Part shown: piece after piece, positions 48,445 through 58,053 of the stretch | Layout of the letters: each line of letters begins with the position of its first letter | How positions within the stretch are numbered: the first letter of the stretch is position 1 | Origin: Hordeum vulgare subsp. vulgare | Taxonomy: Eukaryota; Streptophyta; Magnoliopsida; Poales; Poaceae | NCBI RefSeq assembly: GCF_904849725.1 | Contig: NC_058523.1 | Coordinates: 204,503,689 to 204,567,688, forward strand | Reading direction: 5' to 3' | DNA length: 64,000 nucleotides | Notes under the pieces: generated by a model | What the model was told of the DNA's origin: nothing | Database searches by the model: none | What the model saw: the letters and a program-made list of their open reading frames with translations, nothing else | Position numbers and translations under genes: made by a program

Positions 48445-48563
48445 TGTCCCCCTTTTTGGTAATTGATGACAACATATAGATCAAAGCTTTGACAAAAGAT
48501 ACAATCAAGGATTAGCACCGATGTTTTGAGAAGTATGTGAAAGGCAAGAGCTCCCCCTAAATT
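48445..48563 (-). promoter_or_regulatory. Two polypurine motifs of element G
   Basis: In the element's sense AAAAAGGGGGACAT (48458-48445) touches the LTR and TTTAGGGGGAGCTC lies about 100 bp upstream (48562-48549). The Maximus-like element has near-identical motifs (AAAAAGGGGGAGAT and TTTAGGGGGAGTC). Multiple polypurine tracts before the 3' LTR are a reported Sirevirus hallmark. Confidence 0.8.
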
Positions 48564-48874
48564 TGGGCATTACTTAAAATTTGCGTTTGAATGCAAATGC
48601 ACAATCGATTTGGATCATGGGTCACTCTTCCATGTCACATACATCTTGGTGGTGCACATACAAGATAAGAATGAATGGTAATGCACATGACACCCAACAA
48701 GATAAGTGAATGATCATCACATAGATAGCTAAAAGGATAATAATGTAGCATCAACCAAGCAAAGCGTATGATCAAACACAGGTAACTAGATAAAGTCATC
48801 CAAAAGACCAAAGTTTTGTAAAACCAAATGAGAGCAAATAAAGTCAAAATCTCTCTCTCTCGAAGCCCTATGAT

Positions 48875-49213
48875 CTATACATTTCTCCCATTTAGCAAAA
48901 AGTTACCAAAAAGTTCAAAAACTATAGAGCTAATCATCTCTCTGGGCAGCTGATGACGGAGTCTAACAAAGAGCTTCCACGAAGGGATATGTTGAGCGTC
49001 CTGGAGCTGACGAGTGGATACTGGAGGTGCTTGAGCTGGAGCTGGTGCTGGAGCTGAAGGTGCGGATGCTTGAGCTGATGAAGTATGTCTTGTCTCCGAA
49101 GGAGGTACAACAGCTGACCTAGGCTTGGTGGTGAACAGAGTCATAGTGAGAGGAGGCGACTCTTCATCATTATCATCATCGTCGTCATCATCATCTGGGT
49201 GTGGAATCTGCAC
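48875..49213 (-). pseudogene. C-terminal part of the third (env-like) ORF of element G
   Basis: The reverse-strand frame of 112 codons begins with an Asp run (DDDDDDDDND) encoded by a GAT/GTC-type microsatellite at 49163-49195. It continues through a Ser/Thr/Ala/Pro-rich segment (SAPAPAPAQAPP). Further N-terminal sequence is on the other side of the Maximus-like element (63712-64000), so the frame is interrupted by that insertion. The position before two polypurine tracts matches the third frame of Sireviruses. Beyond the low-complexity composition I see no catalytic motif. Confidence 0.6.
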
Positions 49214-49236
49214 TGAGTCAACTTCATGTTGAAGTT

Positions 49237-50669
49237 TGTAAGTGCATCTAGTGCCCCTTAGTGATTTTGATGGTTTGAAGACTTATAGGTTAAGTATCTA
49301 ATGTGTTCATGAGAGTACACAGGATCTATAAGTCGCTGAGGAGTTGGAAATATTCGATGAATATCGACCCCTAAAATGTATATCTTCAGCTGAAGAAATT
49401 GGTCTGAAGCTGAAGAATTGAATCGCGAAGAAATTGCAATGAAATTGATATTCCTCGTGAAGAAATTGAAGATGAGGAATTCGGTGTGTCCTGAAGAAAA
49501 ACGAGCTGAAGATTTTGAAGCAAGAAGATTTATTCTGTCTATTTCATTTTCTTCACTTTTGAGTCATAGGAACACCGTACTGTTAAAGGGGGTCAAAGTA
49601 ACACATCGGAATGAATTTCCTCATGAGGCTCAACCCAAGCCTAATCCTACCAAAAGCCTCAAGTGAGGAATATGAGAGACATGAGGACTCTCACAGTTGA
49701 GGGTCCCGACCATTACCGCAAGTCCCGCCACATCATTGATCTTATCCACACCAACGGTCATGTTATTTAAGGGCATTAATGTCAAATCATGTTGGGATGC
49801 TCCCAAGCTATAAATAGACGCCCCCCACAACCATTAGTTGGTTGGCTGCTTTGTTGGAAACTGACACTTGTCATAAGAGCAACCCAAATTCCTAAGAGTC
49901 TTCGAGAGTAATTCATCAGTGAAGAAATACCCCAAACACCAAACCACAAACCGAAAACCAAGTGATTGAGCATCACTGAAGAAGTTGTTCCTGTGTGGGA
50001 CTGAAGCCTTTTACCTTTGAGGAATGTGCATCATCCAGACGGTTAGGCGTCGTGGTCTAGAGCAATCCAGCAGTTAATTGTGGATCGCCAGGTGACCAAG
50101 TTTGTGAGGGTTTGGAAGTCTGCCCTATAGACTTACCATGAGTGCTGGGCAAGGATTGTGTGTTCTTAGCCCAAGGAGAATACGGTAGGGACTGTGTGTT
50201 CCAGGACTGTGTGTTCCAGGACTGTGTGTCTTTTGGTTTCAATACCAAGCCGCTCCAAACCAGATGTACAACTGTCACAACAGTTGGAACTGGGTCATCA
50301 ACCATTGACTTCACTGTGAAACGAGTTCTATTTCTTCAACTCTTTACATTCCTCAGATTGTGTGTTGATGATTTTCACTGTCACTGTTTGAAGAATTTGC
50401 TTAAGACTTTCTCTGAAATTCCTCAACCCCAAATTCTTCACGCGAGTTAATCCTCATCTGTTTTCTCCGTGCATGCATACTGTGCAAACTGTTTTTCATA
50501 TTCTTCATCCTGAAAAACTGTTGTAGTGATACTTTGCACTCCTCATCCTTTGTTGTTTCCGCTGCAAGTTAGTCATTAGTGAGGAATTTCCTCAAAAGGA
50601 ATTTCCTCAGTGATGAAATTCTAAAAATCTCCTATTCACCACCCCTCTAGTCGATATAACGCACTTGCA
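49237..50669 (+). repeat. 5' LTR of the Maximus-like element (1433 bp)
   Basis: The LTR runs from TGTAAGTGCATC to TAACGCACTTGCA. A TATA box CTATAAATA lies at 49808-49816. A 15-bp unit containing CTGTGTGTTCCAGGA is repeated near 50190-50235, one copy more than in the 3' LTR. Near the right end, at 50580-50594, is the hairpin-forming TGAGGAATTTCCTCA, followed by a second partial copy. Small frames inside are not genes. Confidence 0.93.
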
Positions 50670-50671
50670 GT

Positions 50672-50683
50672 TGGTATCAGAGC
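50672..50683 (+). promoter_or_regulatory. Primer-binding site of the Maximus-like element
   Basis: TGGTATCAGAGC lies two bases after the LTR end. It is a perfect complement of the 3' end of plant initiator Met-tRNA, the usual primer of Copia elements. Confidence 0.96.
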
Positions 50684-50736
50684 AAGGTACTCCCTTGTTC
50701 TGTGTGATTTTGGTTTAACCACCTGGAGTTTTAGTT

Positions 50737-53183
50737 ATGTCGACTGCAGGCATGATCAAGGTTACTGCAGGATGTCCTAGTTTCGAAGGAAAGAACTTTC
50801 CCTTCTGGAAGACCAATATGCAGATGCATCTACAAGCTATTGACAACGATCTATGGTATATTGTGGAACATGGCGTCCCTATCGTTACTACTACTGTCTC
50901 TTCCGTTGATGTGAAGAAATTCAACCAACTTGATTCTCAAGCGAAGAATATCATCTGTGGCCATCTGAGCAAGGGCCAGTATCATAGAGTAAGTGCTTTG
51001 GGCTCAGCAAAACTTATCTAGGAAAGGTTGTCCAATGTTAATGAAGGAGTATCAACCCAGCGTGATTCTCGTGTTGATGTTCTTCGCAATCTCTTCAATC
51101 GCTTCAAGAGGCTTGACAATGAAAGCTGCCAAGATACCTTTGTTCGCCTCACTGACATATCAAATGAACTGGAAGCACTGGGAGCTTCAAGAGGCAAGTT
51201 GTGAAGAAACTGCTAAGATCCTTGGATTCTTCATTTGATATTTTAGTTCTGATGATTCAAGAAGGACCAGACTACAAGATGCTTGATCCAGCTGATATAC
51301 TCGAAAGACTCAATACTCTTGAATTCCAACAAGAAGAAAAGAGAGATCTATATGGACCAAGCTATTCTAGACCACGTGCACTGAAGGCCAAAGCAATTTC
51401 CTGATCTGAAGAAGAAGACTCGGATGGTAGCATTGGTGATCCTGAAGAATTTGGATAGGATCTTGCAATGCTCGTGAGGAAATTCCAGAAGTGTACACGA
51501 CGTGGCCAGTTTGGTAAATCTTCGAGAAGAGATATGAGGAAATCAGAATCTTCATCTAAGGACTACAAGAAAAGAACCTGCCACAAATGCAAGAAATCAG
51601 GTCACTACATTGCTGATTGTCCTCGTTGGGGAAAGGAATCAAAGAAGAAGAAATACAAGGATGAAAGTTCTAATGACTCGAAGAAAAAGAAGAAATCTTC
51701 AAAATCCTCATATTCAAAGTCCTCATGGCACAAGAAGACTAGTTTCAGAAAGTCTCGGGCACTTATTAGCAAGGAAATGGATTCCGAGGCAGAATCCGAG
51801 GAATGTGATGCAGAGGAGGGTTCTGATGAAGACTCGGAATCTGGACAGGCTAGCCTTGCACTTGCAACCACATTCGTCAGCAAGTCAATCTTCAACCTTG
51901 AAGAAAATGATAACACCATCCACACTGATGACTATGCTGATGACTTCGCTCCAACCTATTGCTTCATGGCAAAAGGTTAAAAGGTACCGAATGATGCTTC
52001 CTCTTGTGATTCAAGTGACTGTAAACCTGATGATTATAAAAAACCAAGTTACAGTAAACTTTCTATCATTGCCACTAAACAACAAGCTGCCCTGGAAAAG
52101 CTTCAGAAACTGCTAGATAGAAGTGATGATCTGTTGAATGATGAAATGAATCTTACCCAAATCCTCACTGAAGATATGAAAAGTCTTCAGTCCAAATTTG
52201 ATAATCTTCAAGATCGTCATGGTACACTCCTCGCTGATCATGACAAACTTTCCTATGAATTTCTTCAAAGGAAGCTTGATCTTGAGAAGCTGAGGATTTC
52301 TCATGATGATCTTTGTATGGAAAATGATTCATTACTAGCTCAACAGATCAGTACTGCTCAAGCTGAATTCATTCCTCCATGTCTTAAATGCATCGAACGT
52401 GAAACTGCTAATTCTTCACCAGAATCATCAGATGCTTCTATTGCTACAAATTCTTCAACTGCTCCTGTAGTGTCAAATTCCTCACTTGAGGAAACCACAA
52501 ATGTCACTGATGAAAATGCAGGGTTGAAGGAATTGTATGTGACACGCATATACAAAAGTCTCAAAGGACACCAAACCCTTTGTGATGTGCTCAAAAAGCA
52601 GATCTTGAACAGGAACCCGAGGAAAGAAGGAATTGTCTTTGAGAGGAAATTGAATGCTCATGGATCTTATTGGAAACCTGATCAGTATCCCAAAACCTCA
52701 TGGGTTGCTGCTACTGGGCCTCCTTTTGATCCATCCAATCTAACAGGCTTTTCATGTGAATTATCCTATTCCTCAGATGAGTCATTTGACTCCAACTATA
52801 AACTGTTCAAAAATCAATCTGGTGAAGTATTTGCTCGATATGTTGGAACTAAATGCAGGAATGGGCCTCCCCTGAGGAAAATCTCGGTTCCCAAAAGTTG
52901 CCTTGAAAATCTTCAGGTGAATGTCCTCATGACACCACCTATGAAGAATTTGAACCCCAGATCAAATTCCTCAGGAGGACCAAAGTCTTCAAGAGGATCA
53001 AAATCCTCAACTGGTCAAAATTATGCTCGTACCCGTGCTAATGCTTCTAATATGCAAGGAAATTACAAGGAATATGAATATAAGTGTTATTCTTCAAATC
53101 ATTATGTTCATAAATCCTCAAAGAAATTATCTGCATATTCATTTGAGAACTCTAACCCCCTGCTGTTAAAAGAAGTGCATTAG
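50737..53183 (+). pseudogene. Sirevirus gag, with stops and a frameshift
   Basis: The start is the ATG at 50737 (MSTAGMIKVTAGCPSFEGKN), 54 bp after the primer site. The N-terminal gag domain contains FEGKNFPFWKTNM and LDSQAKNIICGHLSKGQYHR. A stop at 51019 and a frameshift near 51199 follow, then further stops at 51402, 51453 and 51978 in the shifted phase. The CCHC knuckle CHKCKKSGHYIADC lies near 51575, followed by a Lys/Ser-rich stretch. The long downstream part (52134-53183) has a coiled coil (LQSKFDNLQDRHGTLLADHD) and the Cys/His-containing tail found after gag in Sireviruses. At about 810 codons it is long for a Copia gag but normal for this genus. The protein packages element RNA in cytoplasmic particles. 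Confidence 0.85.
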
Positions 53184-53408
53184 CTTCAATGACCCCTTTC
53201 TCATATGGTGCTCGCAGGATGATGAATGCTTTACCACCCCTTCAGATGTGGGTGGTGAAGAAATTGAACTAATCACTTCTGCAGGTCAGGTCTCCACATG
53301 AAAATCATCATCTGAAGAATTTGCTGGAGACCTGAGGAAAACGCTTGATGGGACGCAAGCTAATATTGATGAAATAGAAATATTTCACACGTCCTTATAA
53401 TTCTGTTT

Positions 53409-53791
53409 ATGATGAAATTCCTATCTGATGAAATTGATATCATATTCTTCAAGTCTGAAGCATATGAGATGGTAAGCTGTACTAATTCATCTGCAGTATG
53501 CAAACCCAAGAGTACTGAGTGGGTTCTTGATAGTGGTTGCACACACCACATGACTGGTGACAAAAGCTTGTTGATGAATATCCCCTTACTCCAACACCCC
53601 TAAAGCAAATCACATATGCTGACAAAGGTAAACACAAGGTATTGGGACTTGGCAAAGTGGCTATTTCCAAGGACAGGCACATGGACAAAGTGATGCTTGT
53701 TGAATCCCTTGGATTTAACCTCATGTCAGTCTCAATGCTTTGTGATCTTGATATGATTGTTATCTTTGGAAGATATTGATGTGTTGTCATC
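53409..53791 (+). pseudogene. Sirevirus protease remnant
   Basis: The aspartic protease motif appears as WVLDSGCTHHMTGDKSLL, with the catalytic D-S-G at 53529-53537. The phase changes near 53600, the frame continues as IISRSQ-free protease sequence (VLGLGKVAISKDRHMDKVML), and a stop lies at 53777. The protease would have cut the gag-pol polyprotein. It lies between gag and integrase, as in all Copia elements. The stretch 53184-53408 between gag and protease has lost its frame. Confidence 0.75.
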
Positions 53792-55603
53792 ATGGAATCT
53801 GACAGATCCAAAGTCTTCATAGGTGTTAGAAGAGGGGATTTGTACATTGTTGATTTCTCTACTGGTCCTCAACCAGCCACTTGCTTACTAGCAAAAACCT
53901 CAGAAGGGTGGTTGTGGCATCAAAGACTTGGTCATGCAGGCATGAGGAATTTGCACACGCTCGCGAAGAAGAAGCATGTCATCGGCATCGAATCGGTCAA
54001 ATTCCTCAAGGACCACCTCTGCGGTGCTTGTGAGTGTGGGAAAATGACCAGATCCAAGCACCCCTCGAGGACTATCATGACCACTACTCGTCCATTTGAA
54101 TTGCTTCACATGGATCTATTTGGACCTACTCATTATGCCACACTAACAAATGCAGCATCTTTATATGGCTTTGTCATAGTTGATGATTATTCCAGATACA
54201 CATGGGTGCATATCATTTTATATAAAACTGAAGTGCGGGAAGTCTTCAAACGATTTTCCTCAAGGGCCTCGACGAACTTCGGCGTCAAGATCAAACACAT
54301 CAGGAGTGATAATGGAACAGAGTTCAAAAACACTGGTCTTGATAATTATCTTGATGAACTTGGTATTACTCACGAATTGTCTGCTCCTTATACTCCTCAA
54401 CGGAATGGTGTCGTCGAAAGGAAGAACTGGACTCTAGTTGAGATGGCAAGAACCATGCTTGAAGAATATCAAACTCCTCGTCGCTTTTGGCCTGAAGCAA
54501 TTAACACTGCATGCCATATCATCAACAGGGTATATCTTCACAAATTCCTCAAGAAAACCTCATATGAACTCCTCACAGACAAGAAACCCAATGTGAGTTA
54601 TTTCAAAGTCTTCGGTGCAAAATGTTGGATTAGAGATCCTCACCATAGCTCAAAGTTTGCACCTAAGGCACATGAGGGTTTTAGGCTCGGTTGTGGAAAG
54701 GACTCGCACACCTACAGAGTCTTGAACAACTATCACAACAAGGTTGTTGAGACTGTAGATGTGCGGTTCGATGAAACTAATGGCTTGCAAAGAGAGCAAT
54801 TGCCTCCTGGTCTAGATAAGTTGTCTCCTGAGGAAGCAATAAAGCTGAAAGCTATTGAAGACATTGTTCCCACCGAGGAAATTGATGAAGAAATCATTCC
54901 CAGCACTGATGAAAATCAAGAAGATGCTCCTGAGGAAATTGCTCCAGAACCAATTCCTCAGCCTAGACGAAATCCACAACCAGCTCATCCGAGGATTGCA
55001 AATGAAGTGGAACTTGACAAAATCCTCAATGACATCAACGCGCCAGGTGCTCTCACTCGCTCAAAAGCTTCACACTTAGTTAACTTTTGTGGGCATTTCT
55101 CCTTTGTGTCTATCAGAGAACCTTCAAAAGTTGTTGAGGCCTTCATGGAACCGGAGTGGATCCAAGCCATGCAAGACGAACTTCTTCAATTCAAGCTGAA
55201 TGACGTATGGGAGCTCGTCAAACGACCAGATCCTCGCAATCACAATATCATCGGCACCAAGTGGATTTTCCGAAACAAGCAAGATGAGGATGGTCAAGTG
55301 GTGAGGAATAAGGCACGACTTGTAGCCCAAGGCTACACACAGGTTGAAGGAATAGATTTCGATGAAACTTTTGCATCTGTTGCTAGACTTGAAGCTATTC
55401 GAATACTACTTGCTTATGCTAATCATCATAACATTATCTTATATCAAATGGATGTGAAAAGTGAATTCCTCAATGGTAAGCTTGAGGAAGAAGTATATGT
55501 TGCTCAGCCCCCAGGTTTTGAGGATCCAAAGAATGCAGACAAAGTCTTCAGACTGAAAAAAGGCGCTCTATGGTCTCAAGCAAGCCCCTCGGGCATGGTA
55601 TGA
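53792..55603 (+). pseudogene. Sirevirus integrase and N-terminal reverse transcriptase
   Basis: This is the longest open frame in the window (603 codons). In order it has the GAG-pre-integrase block ([20 protein letters not shown]) with CGACECGKM as the zinc-binding Cys pair. The integrase core follows ([16 protein letters not shown] and [15 protein letters not shown], giving the D, D and E residues). Next comes an acidic linker rich in Glu/Pro (residues about 350-405), then RT blocks ([36 protein letters not shown]). At KSEFLNG a Glu stands where Ala is usual. The frame is lost near 55560, where a run of six A before GGCGC suggests one inserted base. Integrase joins the cDNA to host DNA; RT makes it from RNA. 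Confidence 0.88.
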
Positions 55604-55607
55604 TACA

Positions 55608-56660
55608 TTGAAGGAATTCATCATGAAGAAAGGATTCAAACCTGGTTCACTCGATCCAACTCTTTTCACTAAATCCTATGATAATGAACTATTTGTGTGC
55701 CAGATATATGTCGATGATATCATATTTGGTTGTACTGACAAACATTACAGTGATGAATTTGCTTACATGATGAGTGAAGAATATCAGATGTCTATGACGG
55801 GGGAGCTGAAATTCTTCTTAGGTCTTCAAATTCGGCAACAACGCAATGGAATCTTCATATCATAGGAGAAATACCTCAAGGATGTTCTCAGGAAATTCGA
55901 CATGCATGAATGCAAAGGTGCCAAGACTCCAATGCCTACCAACGGCCACCTCTGCACTGACGAAATTGGTAAGGAATTCGATCAGCATGTATATCGCTCC
56001 ATGATTGTCTCTTTACTATAGTTATGTGCATCTAAGCCAGATATAATGCTTAGTGTTTGCATGTGTGCATGTTTTCAAGCAAAACCGAAGGAATCACACC
56101 ATAAGGCTGTGAAGCATATTCTTCAATACTTAGCTCACACACCAACACTAGGATTATGGTACGCCAAGGGTTCAAATCTTCATCTTGTGGGATATTCTGA
56201 TTCTGACTATGCTGGTGACCGTGTGCATCGCAAGTCAACCTCTCGCACATGTCATTTCCTCGGAAGATCACTAGTCTGCTGGTCCTCAAAGAAGCAGAAC
56301 TGCGTTTCACTCTCCACTGCCGAAGCTGAGTACATTGCTGCTGGTTCATGTTGTGCTCAGTTGCTATGGATGAAGCAAACCCTCAAGGACTATGGCATGA
56401 ACCTGAAGAATGTGCCTCTCTACTATGACAATGAGGGTGCAATCAAGATTGCATACAACCCAGTACAACACTCGAACACCAAGCACATCCAGATTCAACA
56501 TCATTTTCTTCGGGACCATGTCCTCAAGGGCAATATCCTCATCTTCCATGTGAAGACTGACGATCAACTGGCAGATATCTTCACTAAACCCTTGGATGAG
56601 AAAAGGTTTTGCAAGTTGCGGTGTGAGCTAAATATCTTAGAATCTTCAAATGTTTTGTAA
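55608..56660 (+). pseudogene. Sirevirus C-terminal reverse transcriptase and RNase H
   Basis: This continues the preceding polymerase in another phase. The RT active site box appears as QIYVDDIIFG with both catalytic Asp residues. ELKFFLGLQIRQ follows. Stops lie at 55863 and 56019. RNase H runs to the stop at 56658, with SDSDYAGDRVHRKSTS, VSLSTAEAEYIAAGS and LADIFTKPLDEKRF. Because of the frameshift and two stops the enzyme cannot be made whole from this copy. The domain order and conserved residues are otherwise complete. Confidence 0.87.
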
Positions 56661-57352
56661 AAACATGCACACAACCTAACACTTATGCAAACTTGATGAC
56701 TTAGATGTGCAACACACGATGAATCGATTTTCTTCAACCAATGAAGAATATCACTCTTAGTGTGAGGAAATCAACGAAGAAATTGTTTCTCAGGGCCCTA
56801 CGGCAATTGTACGCGCCGTCTGAAATCAACATTCTTATATGGTGGGTCACGCCACCACCCAACTTGAAATTCCTCAAGTTGAATTTCTTCAAAGCCGAAT
56901 TTCTTCAAAAGGTTGATTTTCTTCAAAACAGTTGTTCTTCAAACTTGTTTTTCTTCAGAACAGAAATTTATCATCATGACACTTTGTCACAAATTCCTCA
57001 AGTTAATCAAAATCTTCAAAACACTTGATGATTTTCGTTTACCCACATAGACTGTGATTTCAAAGTCCTCAACAACAATCACTTATAGCTATTTCTTCAA
57101 TTTGATATTTCATCTAAGTGAAAGTGATCGGACCCTACTTTCCATCTATGCTACTCTCACCCAGTCTATTCAATTCTTCATATGCATTCTACTTGAAACT
57201 TTGGTCATAATCCTCACTGCATCCTTGTCAACTGATGATTTTGTAACAAAATCCTCAAATCTTCCAAAATATTTTTTTGTTGTTACACAGTAACTGAACC
57301 CCACTTTCCCTGTTCGGATAACCACGATTTCCACCGCTTAGGTTGTGGGCTA
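56661..57352 (+). other. Spacer between pol and the env-like gene, with TTCTTCAAA array
   Basis: About 700 bp without a credible frame. Between 56881 and 56960 the word TTCTTCAAA or a close variant occurs five times, spaced about 16-18 bp apart. The surrounding sequence is AT-rich with many TTCCTCA words, which also mark other parts of this element. Confidence 0.6.
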
Positions 57353-57434
57353 CACGTGTCTTGCGGAGACGTAGAGACACGGGCTATTTGGTCCGATACT
57401 TTCGCGCCAACAGTTACCACCTGGCTATAAATAT
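57353..57434 (+). promoter_or_regulatory. Candidate internal promoter of the env-like gene
   Basis: A G-box core CACGTG (57353-57358) lies about 70 bp before a TATA box, CTATAAATA (57425-57433). The following 275 bp are C-rich, contain the plant leader-like words AAGCCCTAGCACC, and have no ATG. This composition differs sharply from the AT-rich spacer on either side and looks like a plant gene promoter and leader. The TATA word is the same as that in the element's own LTRs. Activity is inferred, not shown. Confidence 0.5.
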
Positions 57435-57709
57435 GTCCCCATCTCCCTTCGGTAAAATCTTCTTCGTCCCATTGCCCTCCTGCTACAGCAAAGCTCAAAA
57501 GCCCTAGCACCACCGCTAGAAGTCTCCACGCCGGCGACGGAAAGCTTGACTGCCTCAACCTCTCCGTTACCGAAACCACGCCGGAACCAGACCATCTTCG
57601 TCCGCCGCCGCTGTAGCTGTCCTCTGTTGCCGAGTTAGGGCGCAGTGGACTCGCACCAAAGAGCATCTACTGCTACTTCCTTCTCTGTTCTTCGTGTGCG
57701 CTATCTAGG

Positions 57710-58045
57710 GTAAATAAAAACCCTATTTTTACAGCTCTTTCGATCATATATTTTACCTGAGATGTGTGAAATTTGTTTTTCCTCAAGTATCCATCAGCCT
57801 ATTTTTCCTCAAACACTTCTTATTCCTCAACTATTGATGAATTTCACTAAGCATCTAAAATCTTCACGAGATTCCTCAATTGTGCAAATTTTCGAATCTA
57901 TACAACTCTGGAACCCAAGAACAGTGTGCTTAGACGAATTCCTCATTCACTAGTCAAATTCCTAAACTTTAAAAAAATTCATTTCATCAAATTTGAGAAC
58001 GCATATGACCTCTCCAAATTCCTCGCAACTATACTCTGTTCACAG
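57710..58045 (+). other. Candidate leader intron before the env-like ORF
   Basis: A donor-like CTAGG|GTAAAT (GT at 57710-57711) and an acceptor-like TGTTCACAG|GTAC (AG at 58044-58045) bound 336 bp of T-rich sequence. That sequence contains several ATGs. The acceptor lies eight bases before the ATG of the env-like frame. Removing this interval would make that ATG the first one after the predicted start site. This is inferred from sequence patterns only. Confidence 0.45.
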
Positions 58046-58053
58046 GTACAAAC

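Larger units (their letters stand above)
45419..49236 (-). mobile_element. Sirevirus-like element G, 3' part (continues at 63707-64000)
   Basis: The 3' LTR (45419-48444) is followed on its internal side by two Sirevirus-style polypurine motifs, and then by the end of a third reading frame. The internal region is split by the Maximus-like element (49237-63706) and continues to the window edge. The LTR matches the solo LTR at 13222-14712. The pol region is off-window, so the Sirevirus assignment rests on the LTR edge, the multiple polypurine tracts and the third frame. Confidence 0.7.

Noticed and set aside
57283..57666. Reverse-strand frame of 127 codons before the env-like gene
   Set aside because: It is the complement of the C-rich candidate leader. 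It has no domain and no promoter of its own.
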